Shown piece by piece: positions 31,067 through 41,458 of a stretch of DNA of 64,000 nucleotides (position 1 is the first letter of the stretch; every line of letters begins with the position of its first letter). The stretch covers positions 1,240,001 to 1,304,000 of the forward strand of contig NZ_JALLGK010000001.1 in assembly GCF_023072595.1 (NCBI RefSeq), in the 5' to 3' direction. The translations under genes and the position numbers were made by a program. Below the pieces are notes generated by a model. That model was not told the origin of the DNA, searched no databases, and saw nothing but the letters and a program-made list of their open reading frames with translations. Source of the stretch: Streptomyces sp. XM4193 (lineage in GTDB: Bacteria > Actinomycetota > Actinomycetes > Streptomycetales > Streptomycetaceae).

Positions 31067-31756
31067 ATGGACGTGTTCCCCGAAGTCGCCCCCTGCGCAC
31101 CGGAGTTGACGGTGCGGGAGGAGGGTGGGACGAGCCTTCCGCAGTTGGTGTGGCGGTTGGGACCCGGGCAGCGGGCGTGCTCCTCCGCCGTGCTGGGCGG
31201 CGGCCTGGGGGAGCGGGGCTGGGTGCTCAACGCGCAGGTGCCGCCCGGCTACCGCCGTACCGACCCCGCCGCACACCTTGCCGAACTCGCTCTCGCCGCA
31301 GGGCTGGAGGGCGCCGGCGTGGGCCTGATGACCGCGGCGCGGGTGGCCCGGTTCACGGATTGCGAGGAAGCGGGCGTACGCACGGTGGTGACCACGGGGC
31401 TCGGGGTGCGGGGCTGGGCCGCGGAGCGCCCGTCGGGGCTTCCGGCGCAGCCGGGGCCGCCGTCGGTGGGGACCGTCAACACCGTGATCGCGGTCGTCGC
31501 TCCTTTGAGTGATGCGGCTCTGGTGAACGCCGTCGCGACCGCGACCGAGGCCAAGGTGCAGGCGCTGCTGGACGCCGGTGCGGACTGCTCGGGGACACCG
31601 TCGGACGCGGTGTGCGTGGTCGCGCGTGCACCGGCTGCCGGCGGGGCGGTCGAGCCGTTCGCCGGGCCGCGCAGCCGCTGGGGCGCGCGTATCGCTCGCA
31701 CGGTGTACGCGGCCACCCTCGCCGGAGCCCGGGAGTGGCAGCTCAACTCGGCGTGA
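31067..31756 (+). CDS. cbiZ: Adenosylcobinamide amidohydrolase (CbiZ-like)
   Basis: 229 aa from the ATG at 31067; a GTG at 31061 is an alternative. CbiZ cleaves the aminopropanol side chain of adenosylcobinamide to give adenosylcobyric acid, letting the cell salvage incomplete corrinoids. Family landmarks are [42 protein letters not shown] and [15 protein letters not shown], followed by [10 protein letters not shown] and [14 protein letters not shown]. It stands alone between tuf and the S10 operon, away from other cobalamin genes, with no visible cobalamin riboswitch upstream. Confidence 0.85.
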   Translation: MDVFPEVAPCAPELTVREEGGTSLPQLVWRLGPGQRACSSAVLGGGLGERGWVLNAQVPPGYRRTDPAAHLAELALAAGLEGAGVGLMTAARVARFTDCEEAGVRTVVTTGLGVRGWAAERPSGLPAQPGPPSVGTVNTVIAVVAPLSDAALVNAVATATEAKVQALLDAGADCSGTPSDAVCVVARAPAAGGAVEPFAGPRSRWGARIARTVYAATLAGAREWQLNSA

Positions 31757-32084
31757 GTGCAAGGTATTTGAAGTGTGATGCCTGTCACGGTGTGAAGGCG
31801 TCGCGGGGAGGGGACTGGGCCGATTGGCCCTCCCAGTGCCCGCTATGGCACACTAGCCAGGTTGCTCGGTTGAGTGCCGATGCCGTGCGCCTCCCGCCGG
31901 GAGGACCGGAAGCGAGTCCCGCGTACTCGTCGTCCCTGCTCAGGGGCGGAAGTACGGGAATCTTTCGGGAAGTGCGGGAGGGGCTTCCAACCAGGCATCC
32001 GGTGGGTTTTGCCTCCCCCCAACTCCTCCCCTTCTCAAGGGATTTCTCGGCATGGAGTCATGCGGTGAAGTACGGGAAGGGTTG
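31757..32084 (+). promoter_or_regulatory. S10 operon upstream and leader region
   Basis: No gene is supported. A weak promoter candidate is TTGGCC (31824-31829) with CACACT (31849-31854) at a 19-nt spacer, which would give a leader of about 310 nt. Several GC-rich stems lie in it, for example CTCCCGCCGGGAG at about 31891-31903. Confidence 0.35.
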
Positions 32085-32109
32085 CGACACGCCCGACCGC
32101 GTGGGTCGG
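32085..32109 (+). promoter_or_regulatory. Conserved leader element shared with rpsL, copy 2
   Basis: Identical at 24 of 25 positions to 26446-26470, with the same CCGACC/GGTCGG hairpin, 61 nt before the rpsJ start. Confidence 0.6.
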
Positions 32110-32170
32110 ACGGGGGTGGAGTTTCACCGGGTACCAGAGCTTTTACGAGAGACAGGACTACGAAGTAGCC

Positions 32171-32479
32171 ATGGCGGGACAGAAGATCCGCATCCGGCTC
32201 AAGGCCTACGACCACGAGGTCATCGACAACTCGGCGAAGAAGATCGTCGAGACGGTGACCCGCACTGGTGCGTCGGTCGCAGGCCCGGTGCCGCTGCCCA
32301 CAGAGAAGAACGTGTACTGCGTCATCAAGTCGCCGCACAAGTACAAGGACTCGCGCGAGCACTTCGAGATGCGCACCCACAAGCGCCTGATCGACATCCT
32401 CGACCCGACTCCCAAGACCGTTGACTCGCTGATGCGTCTGGACCTTCCGGCCGGCGTCGACATCGAGATCAAGCTCTGA
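32171..32479 (+). CDS. rpsJ: 30S ribosomal protein S10
   Basis: 102 aa. Besides its role in the 30S head, S10 is NusE and joins NusG and RNA polymerase. Signatures are [20 protein letters not shown] and [20 protein letters not shown]. First gene of the S10 operon; rplC starts 13 nt after its stop. Confidence 0.97.
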   Translation: MAGQKIRIRLKAYDHEVIDNSAKKIVETVTRTGASVAGPVPLPTEKNVYCVIKSPHKYKDSREHFEMRTHKRLIDILDPTPKTVDSLMRLDLPAGVDIEIKL

Positions 32480-32492
32480 GGGGTGTCGAGAG

Positions 32493-33137
32493 ATGGTTAA
32501 GAACATCAAGGGCCTCCTGGGCGAGAAGCTCGGCATGACCCAGGTCTGGGACGAGAACAACCGTGTCGTCCCGGTCACCGTGGTCAAGGCCGGTCCCTGC
32601 GTCGTGACCCAGGTGCGCAGTGCAGAAAGGGACGGCTACGAGGCCGTCCAGATCGCCTTCGGCGAGATCGACCCGCGCAAGGTGAACAAGCCCCTCAAGG
32701 GCCACTTCGCCAAGGCGGACGTCACCCCCCGGCGCCACCTCGTCGAGATCCGTACCGCCGACTCCGCCGAATTCACCCTGGGCCAGGAGCTCACGGCTGA
32801 GGTGTTCGAGTCGGGCATCAAGGTCGACGTGACCGGCAAGTCCAAGGGCAAGGGCACCGCCGGTGTGATGAAGCGTCACGGCTTCCGCGGTGGCAAGGCG
32901 TCCCACGGTGCCCACCGCGTGCACCGCAAGCCGGGCGCCATCGGTGGCTGCGCTACCCCGGGCCGTGTCTTCAAGGGCATGCGCATGGCCGGTCGCGCGG
33001 GCAACGAGCGGGTCACCACCCAGAACCTGACCGTTCATGCCGTTGACGCGGAGAAGGGCCTGCTGCTCATCAAGGGCGCGGTTCCTGGTCCGAACGGCGG
33101 CCTCGTCCTGGTCCGTACCGCGGCCAAGGGGGCCTGA
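32493..33137 (+). CDS. rplC: 50S ribosomal protein L3
   Basis: 214 aa. [17 protein letters not shown] begins the protein, and [20 protein letters not shown] and [12 protein letters not shown] form the extension that reaches toward the peptidyl transferase centre. rplD begins 7 nt after the stop. Confidence 0.97.
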   Translation: MVKNIKGLLGEKLGMTQVWDENNRVVPVTVVKAGPCVVTQVRSAERDGYEAVQIAFGEIDPRKVNKPLKGHFAKADVTPRRHLVEIRTADSAEFTLGQELTAEVFESGIKVDVTGKSKGKGTAGVMKRHGFRGGKASHGAHRVHRKPGAIGGCATPGRVFKGMRMAGRAGNERVTTQNLTVHAVDAEKGLLLIKGAVPGPNGGLVLVRTAAKGA

Positions 33138-33144
33138 GGTAAAG

Positions 33145-33801
33145 ATGAGCACCGTTGACATTCTTTCGCCGGCAGGCGACAAGACCGGCACCGTCGAGCT
33201 CCCCGCCGAGCTCTTCGATGCCAGGACCAGCGTTCCGCTGATCCACCAGGTCGTTGTCGCGCAGCTGGCCGCTGCCCGCCAGGGCACGCACAAGACCAAG
33301 ACGCGTGGCGAGGTGCGCGGCGGTGGCCGCAAGCCGTACCGCCAGAAGGGCACCGGCCGTGCCCGTCAGGGTTCGACCCGCGCGCCGCAGTTCGCCGGCG
33401 GTGGCGTGGTCCACGGCCCCGTGCCGCGTGACTACTCGCAGCGGACCCCGAAGAAGATGAAGGCCGCCGCCCTGCGCGGTGCCCTCTCGGACCGGGCCCG
33501 CCACAACCGCATCCACGTCGTCACCGGCGTGGTCGAGGGCGAGATCTCCACCAAGGCCGCGAAGACCCTGCTCGGCAAGGTCAGCGAGCGCAAGAACGTG
33601 CTCCTGGTCGCCGACCGGTCCGACGAGGTCTCGTGGCTCTCCGCCCGCAACCTGCCCCAGGTACACGTCCTGGAGCCGGGCCAGCTGAACACGTACGACG
33701 TGCTCGTCTCCGACGACGTGGTCTTCACGAAGGCCGCCTTCGACGCCTTCGTGGCCAGCCGTACCGCTGCCGGGGCTGAGCTCGAAGGGAGCGAAGCCTG
33801 A
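33145..33801 (+). CDS. rplD: 50S ribosomal protein L4
   Basis: 218 aa from the ATG at 33145. The loop [19 protein letters not shown] lines the exit tunnel, where macrolide-resistance changes occur; it appears normal. In E. coli L4 also controls the S10 leader. The stop overlaps the rplW start by 1 nt. Confidence 0.97.
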   Translation: MSTVDILSPAGDKTGTVELPAELFDARTSVPLIHQVVVAQLAAARQGTHKTKTRGEVRGGGRKPYRQKGTGRARQGSTRAPQFAGGGVVHGPVPRDYSQRTPKKMKAAALRGALSDRARHNRIHVVTGVVEGEISTKAAKTLLGKVSERKNVLLVADRSDEVSWLSARNLPQVHVLEPGQLNTYDVLVSDDVVFTKAAFDAFVASRTAAGAELEGSEA

Positions 33802-34124
33802 TGAGCGAGGCAACCGTCACCAGCAAGACCTTCAGCGACCCGCGGGACATTCTGTTCAAGCCCGTGGTCTCGGAGAAGAGCTACGCACTGCTGGACGAGG
33901 GCAAGTACACGTTCATCGTGGACCCCCGGGCCAACAAGACCCAGATCAAGCAGGCCGTCGAGTCTGTGTTCTCGGTCAAGGTCATCGGAGTCAACACGAT
34001 CAACCGCCAGGGCAAGCGCAAGCGCACCAGGACCGGTTACGGAAAGCGCGCAGACACCAAGCGCGCCATCGTGACCCTCGCCGAGGGCGACCGTATCGAC
34101 ATCTTCGGCGGACCGGTCTCCTAA
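33801..34124 (+). CDS. rplW: 50S ribosomal protein L23
   Basis: 107 aa. L23 surrounds the tunnel exit and docks trigger factor and the signal recognition particle. [20 protein letters not shown] and the basic loop [20 protein letters not shown] are typical. It is coupled to rplD by a 1-nt overlap. Confidence 0.97.
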   Translation: MSEATVTSKTFSDPRDILFKPVVSEKSYALLDEGKYTFIVDPRANKTQIKQAVESVFSVKVIGVNTINRQGKRKRTRTGYGKRADTKRAIVTLAEGDRIDIFGGPVS

Positions 34125-34162
34125 CGGAGTCGATCCGTCCGATATCGGACGAGGACTGAGAA

Positions 34163-34999
34163 ATGGGTATCCGCAAGTACAAGCCGACGACCCCGGGCCG
34201 TCGTGGCTCCAGCGTCGCCGACTTCGTCGAGATCACGCGGTCCACGCCGGAGAAGTCGCTGGTCCGCCCGCTGCACAGCAAGGGCGGCCGTAACAACGCC
34301 GGTCGTGTGACCGTTCGCCACCAGGGCGGTGGCCACAAGCGCGCCTACCGAGTGATCGACTTCCGTCGTCACGACAAGGACGGCGTGCCGGCCAAGGTCG
34401 CGCACATCGAGTACGACCCCAACCGCACCGCGCGCATCGCGCTGCTGCACTACGCGGACGGCGAGAAGCGCTACATCCTCGCGCCGGCGCACCTGAAGCA
34501 GGGCGACCGCATCGAGAACGGCCCGAACGCCGACATCAAGCCGGGCAACAACCTGCCGCTGCGCAACATCCCGGTGGGTACCGTGCTGCACGCCATCGAG
34601 CTGCGGCCGGGCGGCGGCGCCAAGTTCGCCCGCTCCGCCGGTGCCTCCGTGCAGCTGCTCGCGAGGGAGGGCCGCATGGCCCACCTGCGCATGCCGTCCG
34701 GTGAGATCCGGCTGGTGGACGTTCGCTGCCGCGCCACTGTCGGCGAGGTCGGCAACGCCGAGCAGTCGAACATCAACTGGGGCAAGGCCGGCCGTATGCG
34801 CTGGAAGGGCGTTCGCCCGACCGTCCGCGGTGTGGTCATGAACCCGATCGACCACCCGCACGGTGGTGGTGAGGGTCGTACCTCCGGTGGTCGCCACCCG
34901 GTGTCGCCGTGGGGCAAGAAGGAAGGACGTACTCGCGCGCCGAAGAAGGCGAGCAACAAGTACATCGTCCGCCGCCGCAAGACGAACAAGAAGCGCTAG
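34163..34999 (+). CDS. rplB: 50S ribosomal protein L2
   Basis: 278 aa. A primary 23S rRNA binder near the peptidyl transferase centre, with the conserved C-terminal [20 protein letters not shown] containing the essential His. Length and motifs are standard. Confidence 0.97.
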   Translation: MGIRKYKPTTPGRRGSSVADFVEITRSTPEKSLVRPLHSKGGRNNAGRVTVRHQGGGHKRAYRVIDFRRHDKDGVPAKVAHIEYDPNRTARIALLHYADGEKRYILAPAHLKQGDRIENGPNADIKPGNNLPLRNIPVGTVLHAIELRPGGGAKFARSAGASVQLLAREGRMAHLRMPSGEIRLVDVRCRATVGEVGNAEQSNINWGKAGRMRWKGVRPTVRGVVMNPIDHPHGGGEGRTSGGRHPVSPWGKKEGRTRAPKKASNKYIVRRRKTNKKR

Positions 35000-35011
35000 G
35001 AGCGGGTTTAG

Positions 35012-35293
35012 ATGCCGCGCAGTCTCAAGAAGGGGCCCTTCGTCGACGACCACCTGAGCAAGAAGGTGGACGTACAGAACGAAGCCGGCACCAAGAACGT
35101 CATCAAGACCTGGTCCCGCCGCTCCATGATCGTCCCGGCCATGCTCGGCCACACGATCGCGGTGCACGACGGCCGCAAGCACGTCCCGGTGTTCGTCACC
35201 GAGTCGATGGTCGGCCACAAGCTCGGCGAGTTCGCGCCGACCCGCACCTTCCGCGGCCACGTGAAGGACGACCGCAAGTCGCGTCGTCGCTGA
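35012..35293 (+). CDS. rpsS: 30S ribosomal protein S19
   Basis: 93 aa starting [34 protein letters not shown] is typical. S19 binds the 30S head with S13. It starts 12 nt after rplB. Confidence 0.97.
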   Translation: MPRSLKKGPFVDDHLSKKVDVQNEAGTKNVIKTWSRRSMIVPAMLGHTIAVHDGRKHVPVFVTESMVGHKLGEFAPTRTFRGHVKDDRKSRRR

Positions 35294-35337
35294 TCGGCGG
35301 AGTGCGAAGACTTATGACTGACATCGAAGGGACAACC

Positions 35338-35685
35338 ATGGAAGCCAGGGCCCAGGCGCGCTACGTGCGTGTCACGCCCATGAAGGCCCGCCGGGTGGTG
35401 GACCTTGTCCGTGGCATGAGTGCCACGGAGGCTCAGGCGGTCCTGCGTTTCGCTCCGCAGGCCGCGAGCGTGCCGGTGGGCAAGGTGCTCGACAGCGCCA
35501 TCGCCAACGCCGCGCACAACTACGACCACACCGACGCCGACAGCCTCGTCATCTCCGAGGCGTACGTCGACGAGGGCCCGACCCTCAAGCGGTTCCGTCC
35601 GCGTGCGCAGGGTCGCGCCTACCGGATCCGTAAGCGGACCAGCCACATCACGGTGGTCGTCAGCAGCAAGGAAGGAACCCGGTAA
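35338..35685 (+). CDS. rplV: 50S ribosomal protein L22
   Basis: 115 aa from the ATG at 35338, which has AAGGGA five nt upstream; an in-frame ATG at 35314 would add eight residues. L22's beta-hairpin (about residues 78-98, [20 protein letters not shown]) lines the exit tunnel. The TAA overlaps the rpsC ATG. Confidence 0.95.
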   Translation: MEARAQARYVRVTPMKARRVVDLVRGMSATEAQAVLRFAPQAASVPVGKVLDSAIANAAHNYDHTDADSLVISEAYVDEGPTLKRFRPRAQGRAYRIRKRTSHITVVVSSKEGTR

Positions 35686-36524
35686 TGGGCCAGAAGGTTA
35701 ACCCGCACGGGTTCCGGCTCGGCATCACCACGGACTTCAAGTCCCGGTGGTACGCCGACAAGCTGTACAAGGACTACGTCAAGGAGGACGTCGAGATCCG
35801 CCGCCTGCTCACGCAGGGCATGGAGCGGGCCGGCATCTCCAAGGTCGAGATCGAGCGCACCCGTGACCGGGTTCGCGTCGACGTTCACACCGCCCGTCCG
35901 GGCATCGTGATCGGCCGTCGTGGTGCCGAGGCCGAGCGGATCCGCGGCAAGCTCGAGAAGCTGACGGGCAAGCAGATCCAGTTCAACATCCTCGAGGTGA
36001 AGAACCCGGAGACGGACGCTCAGCTGGTGGCCCAGGCCGTCGCCGAGCAGCTGTCCTCCCGCGTCTCCTTCCGTCGTGCCATGCGCAAGAGCATGCAGTC
36101 GACGATGAAGGCCGGCGCCAAGGGCATCAAGATCCAGTGTGGTGGCCGTCTCGGCGGCGCCGAGATGTCCCGCTCGGAGTTCTACCGCGAGGGCCGGGTG
36201 CCGCTGCACACCCTTCGCGCGAACGTCGACTACGGGTTCTTCGAGGCCAAGACCACCTTCGGCCGCATCGGCGTCAAGGTGTGGATCTACAAGGGCGACG
36301 TCAAGAACATCGCCGAGGTCCGTGCCGAGAACGCGGCTGCCCGTGCCGGCAACCGTCCCTCGCGCGGCGGCGGCAACGACCGCCCGCGTCGTGGTGGCGG
36401 CGACCGTCGCGGTGGTGGCCGCAAGCCGCAGCAGCAGGCACAGCCCGAGGCGGCGGCCAAGGCCGACGCCCCGGCTGCTCCGGCTGCCGAGGCCGCTCCT
36501 TCTACCGGCGGAACGGAGGCCTGA
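35685..36524 (+). CDS. rpsC: 30S ribosomal protein S3
   Basis: 279 aa. The KH domain (about 40-107, including [19 protein letters not shown]) binds rRNA at the mRNA entry site. The last ~60 residues are a Gly/Arg then Ala/Pro-rich tail found in actinobacterial S3. The start overlaps the rplV stop. Confidence 0.97.
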   Translation: MGQKVNPHGFRLGITTDFKSRWYADKLYKDYVKEDVEIRRLLTQGMERAGISKVEIERTRDRVRVDVHTARPGIVIGRRGAEAERIRGKLEKLTGKQIQFNILEVKNPETDAQLVAQAVAEQLSSRVSFRRAMRKSMQSTMKAGAKGIKIQCGGRLGGAEMSRSEFYREGRVPLHTLRANVDYGFFEAKTTFGRIGVKVWIYKGDVKNIAEVRAENAAARAGNRPSRGGGNDRPRRGGGDRRGGGRKPQQQAQPEAAAKADAPAAPAAEAAPSTGGTEA

Positions 36525-36529
36525 CCGTC

Positions 36530-36949
36530 ATGCTGATCCCGCGCAGGGTCAAGCACCGCAAGCAGCACCACCCCAAGCGCAACGGTATGGCCAAGGGCGG
36601 TACCGAAGTTGCTTTCGGTGAGTACGGCATTCAGGCCGTATCCGCCGCGTATGTGACGAACCGGCAGATCGAGGCAGCTCGTATCGCCATGACCCGTCAC
36701 ATCAAGCGTGGCGGCAAGGTCTGGATCAACATCTACCCGGACCGTCCGCTGACGAAGAAGCCGGCCGAGACCCGCATGGGTTCCGGCAAGGGTTCTCCGG
36801 AGTGGTGGATCGCGAACGTCAAGCCCGGTCGGGTGATGTTCGAGCTGTCCTACCCGAACGAGAAGATTGCTCGTGAGGCGCTCACCCGCGCTGCTCACAA
36901 GCTTCCGATGAAGTGCCGGATCGTGCGGCGCGAGGCAGGTGAGTCGTGA
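36530..36949 (+). CDS. rplP: 50S ribosomal protein L16
   Basis: 139 aa. L16 helps position A-site t[23 protein letters not shown] starts the protein, and [19 protein letters not shown] is the core motif. The stop overlaps the rpmC ATG by one base. Confidence 0.97.
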   Translation: MLIPRRVKHRKQHHPKRNGMAKGGTEVAFGEYGIQAVSAAYVTNRQIEAARIAMTRHIKRGGKVWINIYPDRPLTKKPAETRMGSGKGSPEWWIANVKPGRVMFELSYPNEKIAREALTRAAHKLPMKCRIVRREAGES

Positions 36950-37173
36950 TGGCGACCGGTACCAAGGCCAACGAGCTGCGTGAGCTGAACGACGAGGAGC
37001 TCGTCGTCAAGCTGCGCGAGGCCAAGGAGGAGCTCTTCAAGCTCCGTTTCCAGGCGGCGACCGGACAGCTGGAGAACAACGGCCGGCTCAAGGCCGTCCG
37101 CAAGGACATCGCCCGGATCTACACCCTGATGCGTGAGCGCGAGCTCGGCATCGAGACGGTGGAGAGCGCCTGA
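36949..37173 (+). CDS. rpmC: 50S ribosomal protein L29
   Basis: 74 aa. A two-helix protein at the tunnel exit ([38 protein letters not shown]). The ATG at 36949 overlaps the rplP stop, and the stop overlaps the rpsQ start; a GTG one codon earlier is possible. Confidence 0.96.
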   Translation: MATGTKANELRELNDEELVVKLREAKEELFKLRFQAATGQLENNGRLKAVRKDIARIYTLMRERELGIETVESA

Positions 37174-37457
37174 TGAGCGAGACGAATGTGACTGAAACGA
37201 ACGAGCAGCGCGGATTCCGCAAGACCCGCGAGGGTCTGGTCGTCAGCGACAAGATGGACAAGACCGTCGTCGTCGCCGTCGAGGACCGCGTCAAGCACGC
37301 CCTGTACGGCAAGGTCATCCGCCGTACCAACAAGCTCAAGGCGCACGACGAGCAGAATGCCGCTGGGGTGGGTGACCGCGTTCTCCTGATGGAGACCCGG
37401 CCGCTTTCCGCCACCAAGCGCTGGCGCATCGTCGAGATCCTCGAGAAGGCCAAGTAA
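37173..37457 (+). CDS. rpsQ: 30S ribosomal protein S17
   Basis: 94 aa. The OB-fold core is [20 protein letters not shown] and [19 protein letters not shown]. It overlaps rpmC by 1 nt and ends the S10-type run; a structured 103-nt gap follows before rplN. Confidence 0.97.
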   Translation: MSETNVTETNEQRGFRKTREGLVVSDKMDKTVVVAVEDRVKHALYGKVIRRTNKLKAHDEQNAAGVGDRVLLMETRPLSATKRWRIVEILEKAK

Positions 37458-37460
37458 CCT

Positions 37461-37532
37461 CCCTGAGTTTCTCAGGGCCAGTTCCGCCAGGCTCGGCAGG
37501 GGCGCGCACCGTACGCGGTGAGGCCCCTGCCG
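37461..37532 (+). promoter_or_regulatory. Two stem-loops between rpsQ and rplN
   Basis: CCCTGAG-TTT-CTCAGGG (37461-37477), then CGGCAGGGGC (37494-37503) pairing with GCCCCTGCCG (37523-37532). It marks the junction of the S10 and spc gene groups and may be a partial terminator or a regulatory RNA fold. Confidence 0.5.
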
Positions 37533-37560
37533 GGAACCGGCAGACGATCAGGAGAGAGAC

Positions 37561-37929
37561 GTGATCCAGCAGGAGTCGCGACTGCGTGTCGCCGACAACA
37601 CGGGCGCGAAGGAGATCCTTTGCATTCGTGTTCTCGGTGGTTCGGGTCGCCGCTACGCGGGCGTCGGTGACGTCATCGTGGCCACCGTCAAGGATGCGAT
37701 CCCCGGTGGCAACGTGAAGAAGGGTGACGTCATCAAGGCCGTCATCGTGCGCACCGTCAAGGAGCGCCGCCGTGCCGACGGTTCGTACATCCGCTTCGAC
37801 GAGAACGCCGCCGTCATTCTGAAGAACGACGGCGACCCCCGCGGCACCCGTATCTTCGGCCCCGTGGGCCGTGAGCTGCGCGAGAAGAAGTTCATGAAGA
37901 TCATCTCGCTCGCGCCGGAGGTGCTGTGA
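37561..37929 (+). CDS. rplN: 50S ribosomal protein L14
   Basis: 122 aa from GTG after [27 protein letters not shown] and [20 protein letters not shown] are family signatures. L14 forms the inter-subunit bridge with 16S rRNA. rplX follows almost immediately. Confidence 0.97.
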   Translation: MIQQESRLRVADNTGAKEILCIRVLGGSGRRYAGVGDVIVATVKDAIPGGNVKKGDVIKAVIVRTVKERRRADGSYIRFDENAAVILKNDGDPRGTRIFGPVGRELREKKFMKIISLAPEVL

Positions 37930-37931
37930 GC

Positions 37932-38255
37932 ATGAAGATCAAGAAGGGCGACCTGGTTCAGGTCATCACCGGCAAGGACCGTGGCAAGCAGGGCAAGGTC
38001 GTTCAGGCCTTCCCGCGCGAGGACCGCGTCCTGGTCGAGGGTGTCAACCGGGTCAAGAAGCACACCAAGGCCGGCCAGACCGCTCGTGGTTCGAAGACCG
38101 GCGGCATTGTGACGACCGAGGCCCCGATTCACGTGAGCAACGTTCAGCTCGTCGTGGAGAAGGACGGCAACAAGGTTGTCACCCGCGTCGGTTACCGCTT
38201 CGACGAGGACGGCAACAAGATCCGCGTTGCCAAGCGGACCGGTGAGGACATCTGA
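37932..38255 (+). CDS. rplX: 50S ribosomal protein L24
   Basis: 107 aa from ATG; a GTG at 37926 is in frame and overlaps the rplN stop. The KOW motif is [21 protein letters not shown]24 starts 50S assembly. The stop overlaps the rplE start. Confidence 0.96.
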   Translation: MKIKKGDLVQVITGKDRGKQGKVVQAFPREDRVLVEGVNRVKKHTKAGQTARGSKTGGIVTTEAPIHVSNVQLVVEKDGNKVVTRVGYRFDEDGNKIRVAKRTGEDI

Positions 38256-38812
38256 TGACTGCCACCACTTCACCGCGCCTCAAGCTGCGGTACCGCGAGG
38301 ACATCCAGGGCAAGATGCGTGAGGAGTTCTCCTACGAGAACGTCATGCAGATTCCCGGTCTGACCAAGATCGTGGTCAACATGGGTGTGGGCGACGCCGC
38401 CCGCGACTCCAAGCTGATCGAGGGCGCCATCCGCGACCTCACCACGATCACCGGCCAGAAGCCCGCCGTGACCAAGGCCCGCAAGTCCATCGCGCAGTTC
38501 AAGCTGCGTGAGGGCCAGCCGATCGGCGCCCACGTCACCCTCCGCGGTGACCGGATGTGGGAGTTCCTGGACAGGCTGCTCTCCCTCGCACTGCCGCGTA
38601 TCCGCGACTTCCGCGGTCTTTCGCCGAAGCAGTTCGACGGTCGGGGCAACTACACCTTCGGTCTCACCGAGCAGGTCATGTTCCACGAGATCGACCAGGA
38701 CAAGATCGACCGGGTCCGGGGCATGGACATCACCGTGGTGACCACGGCGACCAACGACGAAGAGGGCCGCGCCCTGCTGCGTCACCTCGGCTTCCCGTTC
38801 AAGGAGAACTGA
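38255..38812 (+). CDS. rplE: 50S ribosomal protein L5
   Basis: 185 aa. L5 binds 5S rRNA and contacts P-site t[42 protein letters not shown] and [14 protein letters not shown] are characteristic. It overlaps rplX by 1 nt. Confidence 0.97.
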   Translation: MTATTSPRLKLRYREDIQGKMREEFSYENVMQIPGLTKIVVNMGVGDAARDSKLIEGAIRDLTTITGQKPAVTKARKSIAQFKLREGQPIGAHVTLRGDRMWEFLDRLLSLALPRIRDFRGLSPKQFDGRGNYTFGLTEQVMFHEIDQDKIDRVRGMDITVVTTATNDEEGRALLRHLGFPFKEN

Positions 38813-38813
38813 C

Positions 38814-38999
38814 ATGGCGAAGAAGGCCCTGATCGCCAAGGCTGCCCGCAAGCCCAAGTTCGGTGTCCGCGGTTACACCCGCTGCCAGCGCTGCGGCCGT
38901 CCGCACTCCGTCTACCGCAAGTTCGGCCTGTGCCGCGTGTGCCTTCGTGAGATGGCCCACCGCGGCGAGCTGCCGGGCGTGACCAAGAGCTCCTGGTAA
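38814..38999 (+). CDS. rpsN: 30S ribosomal protein S14, zinc type
   Basis: 61 aa. The short zinc-binding form (type Z), shown by CQRCGRP and CRVCLRE in CxxC pairs about 15 residues apart. The longer zinc-free S14 of streptomycetes lies elsewhere. A 282-nt gap follows before rpsH. Confidence 0.96.
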   Translation: MAKKALIAKAARKPKFGVRGYTRCQRCGRPHSVYRKFGLCRVCLREMAHRGELPGVTKSSW

Positions 39000-39021
39000 C
39001 TGCCGTTTCCGTCGCCCGGCC

Positions 39022-39040
39022 GGCGTCCTCAACGGACGCC
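39022..39040 (+). terminator. Hairpin after rpsN
   Basis: GGCGTCC-TCAAC-GGACGCC starts 23 nt after rpsN, inside the unusually long rpsN-rpsH gap. It is a short stem, so possibly an attenuator. Confidence 0.35.
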
Positions 39041-39281
39041 TGACGGGCGGCGGTTCGGAGAACCAGGGCTCTCGGTAAGCAATCTGGGCGACGGGAGCCC
39101 TCCCCGCATGGCTTAGCCTTGGGGGGTTGGGCGCCTCGTCGCCCGTGACAGCCGCGGGCGCATGCCCGCCAAAAGTCGCTTACTACGCCGTAGGTCCCCG
39201 TGCCGCACCCGTCCCGCCCCTGAGCGGGGAGAGGGATGGCGCATACAGGAAACCCCGGCGAGAGAGGCCGAAGGCCATCAC

Positions 39282-39680
39282 ATGACCATGACCGATCCGA
39301 TCGCAGACATGCTGACGCGTCTGCGAAACGCGAACTCGGCGTACCACGACGACGTCGCGATGCCGCACAGCAAGATCAAGGCGCACATCGCGGAGATCCT
39401 CCAGCAGGAGGGTTACATCACCGGTTGGAAGGTCGAGGACGCCGAGGTCGGCAAGAGCCTCGTCCTGGAGCTGAAGTTCGGCCCCAACCGCGAGCGTTCC
39501 ATCGCCGGCATCAAGCGCATCTCGAAGCCGGGTCTGCGTGTATACGCAAAGTCCACCAACCTGCCCCGCGTTCTGGGCGGCCTCGGCGTGGCGATCATCT
39601 CCACGTCGCACGGGCTGCTGACCGGCCAGCAGGCACAGAAGAAGGGCGTGGGCGGGGAAGTCCTCGCCTACGTCTGGTAA
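39282..39680 (+). CDS. rpsH: 30S ribosomal protein S8
   Basis: 132 aa starting [20 protein letters not shown]. The C-terminal [20 protein letters not shown] is the 16S rRNA-binding segment. In E. coli S8 represses the spc operon. Confidence 0.97.
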   Translation: MTMTDPIADMLTRLRNANSAYHDDVAMPHSKIKAHIAEILQQEGYITGWKVEDAEVGKSLVLELKFGPNRERSIAGIKRISKPGLRVYAKSTNLPRVLGGLGVAIISTSHGLLTGQQAQKKGVGGEVLAYVW

Positions 39681-39703
39681 CGGAAGGGAACGGAGGAAAA
39701 GCC

Positions 39704-40243
39704 ATGTCGCGAATCGGCAAGCTCCCCATTCAGGTTCCCGCCGGTGTGGACGTCACCATCGAGGGCCGTACGGTCGCGGTGAAGGGTCCCAAGGGGTCCC
39801 TCTCGCACACCGTCGCGGCGCCCATCGAGGTCGCCAAGGGTGAGGACGGCTCCATCGCCGTCTCCCGCCCGAACGACGAGAGCAGGAACAAGGCTCTGCA
39901 CGGCCTGTCCCGCACGCTGGTGGCGAACATGATCACTGGCGTGACCCAGGGCTACGGCAAGAAGCTCGAAATCAGCGGTGTCGGTTACCGCGTCCAGGCC
40001 AAGGGATCCAACCTGGAGTTCGCTCTGGGCTACAGCCACCCGATCCTGGTGGAGGCGCCCGAGGGCATCTCCTTCAAGGTCGAGTCGCCGACCCGTTTCT
40101 CGGTCGAGGGCATCGACAAGCAGAAGGTCGGCGAAGTCGCCGCGAACATCCGCAAGCTGCGGAAGCCCGACCCGTACAAGGCCAAGGGCGTCAAGTACGA
40201 GGGCGAAGTCATCCGCCGCAAGGTCGGAAAGGCTGGTAAGTAA
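39704..40243 (+). CDS. rplF: 50S ribosomal protein L6
   Basis: 179 aa after GGAGG. It has two related domains; [20 protein letters not shown] opens the first, and [19 protein letters not shown] is the conserved C-terminal block near the factor-binding site. Confidence 0.97.
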   Translation: MSRIGKLPIQVPAGVDVTIEGRTVAVKGPKGSLSHTVAAPIEVAKGEDGSIAVSRPNDESRNKALHGLSRTLVANMITGVTQGYGKKLEISGVGYRVQAKGSNLEFALGYSHPILVEAPEGISFKVESPTRFSVEGIDKQKVGEVAANIRKLRKPDPYKAKGVKYEGEVIRRKVGKAGK

Positions 40244-40246
40244 GCC

Positions 40247-40630
40247 ATGGCATACGGCGTGAAGATCGCCAAGGGCGACGCGTACAAGCGCGCTGCTGCC
40301 AAGCGCCGTCACATCCGGATCCGCAAGAAGATCTCGGGCACGCCCGAGCGTCCGCGGCTGGTCGTGACGCGTTCCAACCGGCACATGGTGGCGCAGGTCA
40401 TCGACGACATCGCGGGCCACACCGTGGCCTCCGCCTCGTCGATGGACAGCTCCATCCGCGGCGCGGAGGGCGACAAGAGCGCCCTGGCGCAGAAGGTCGG
40501 CGAGCTGGTGGCCGAGCGTGCCAAGGCTGCGGGCGTGGAGACCGTTGTTTTCGACCGCGGTGGAAACAGGTACGCCGGGCGCATCGCCGCTCTGGCGGAC
40601 GCCGCCCGCGAGGCCGGGCTCAAGTTCTGA
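40247..40630 (+). CDS. rplR: 50S ribosomal protein L18
   Basis: 127 aa. A 5S rRNA binder: [19 protein letters not shown], then [12 protein letters not shown] and [20 protein letters not shown]. It starts 3 nt after rplF. Confidence 0.97.
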   Translation: MAYGVKIAKGDAYKRAAAKRRHIRIRKKISGTPERPRLVVTRSNRHMVAQVIDDIAGHTVASASSMDSSIRGAEGDKSALAQKVGELVAERAKAAGVETVVFDRGGNRYAGRIAALADAAREAGLKF

Positions 40631-40672
40631 GCCGGTTCCGTAGCTAGCGGACAGACGAGAGAGGTATTTCCA

Positions 40673-41275
40673 ATGGCTGGACCCCAGCGCCGCGGTGGCG
40701 GCGCCGGTGGCGGCGAGCGGCGGGACCGTAAGGGCCGGGACGGCGGCGCAGCTGCCGAGAAGACCGCGTACGTTGAGCGCGTCGTCGCGATCAACCGTGT
40801 CGCCAAGGTAGTGAAGGGTGGTCGTCGCTTCAGCTTCACCGCGCTGGTCGTGGTGGGCGATGGCGATGGCACCGTGGGTGTCGGATACGGCAAGGCGAAG
40901 GAAGTTCCCTCCGCCATCGCCAAGGGTGTCGAGGAGGCCAAGAAGAACTTCTTCAAGGTTCCCCGCATCCAGGGCACCATTCCGCACCCCATCCAGGGTG
41001 AGGACGCAGCCGGTGTCGTGCTGCTCAAGCCGGCTTCCCCCGGTACCGGTGTGATCGCCGGTGGCCCGGTGCGTGCCGTGCTGGAGTGCGCGGGCATCCA
41101 CGACGTGCTGAGCAAGTCGCTCGGCTCGTCCAACCCGATCAACATCGTGCACGGCACGGTGGCCGCTCTGAAGGGCCTTCAGCGCCCCGAGGAGATCGCG
41201 GCCCGCCGTGGTCTGCCGCTCGAGGACGTTGCTCCCGCCGCTCTGCTGCGGGCGCGGGCTGGGGTGAGTGCGTAA
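40673..41275 (+). CDS. rpsE: 30S ribosomal protein S5
   Basis: 200 aa. A Gly/Arg-rich N-terminal extension precedes the double-stranded RNA-binding-like domain ([20 protein letters not shown]) and the decoding-fidelity domain ([20 protein letters not shown]). The spectinomycin loop [10 protein letters not shown] looks normal. The stop overlaps rpmD. Confidence 0.97.
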   Translation: MAGPQRRGGGAGGGERRDRKGRDGGAAAEKTAYVERVVAINRVAKVVKGGRRFSFTALVVVGDGDGTVGVGYGKAKEVPSAIAKGVEEAKKNFFKVPRIQGTIPHPIQGEDAAGVVLLKPASPGTGVIAGGPVRAVLECAGIHDVLSKSLGSSNPINIVHGTVAALKGLQRPEEIAARRGLPLEDVAPAALLRARAGVSA

Positions 41276-41457
41276 TGGCGCAGCTCAAGATCACCCAGAC
41301 CCGTTCTGTGATCGGTACGAAGCAGAACCACCGTGAGACGCTGCGGACCCTCGGTCTCAAGCGCGTCAACGACGTGGTCGTGAAGGAGGACCGTCCGGAG
41401 TTCCGTGGCATGGTCCACGCCGTGCGGCACCTCATCACGGTCGAGGAGGTTTCCTGA
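41275..41457 (+). CDS. rpmD: 50S ribosomal protein L30
   Basis: 60 aa: [20 protein letters not shown] followed by [11 protein letters not shown]. It overlaps the rpsE stop by one base and precedes rplO by 1 nt. Confidence 0.96.
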   Translation: MAQLKITQTRSVIGTKQNHRETLRTLGLKRVNDVVVKEDRPEFRGMVHAVRHLITVEEVS

Positions 41458-41458
41458 G

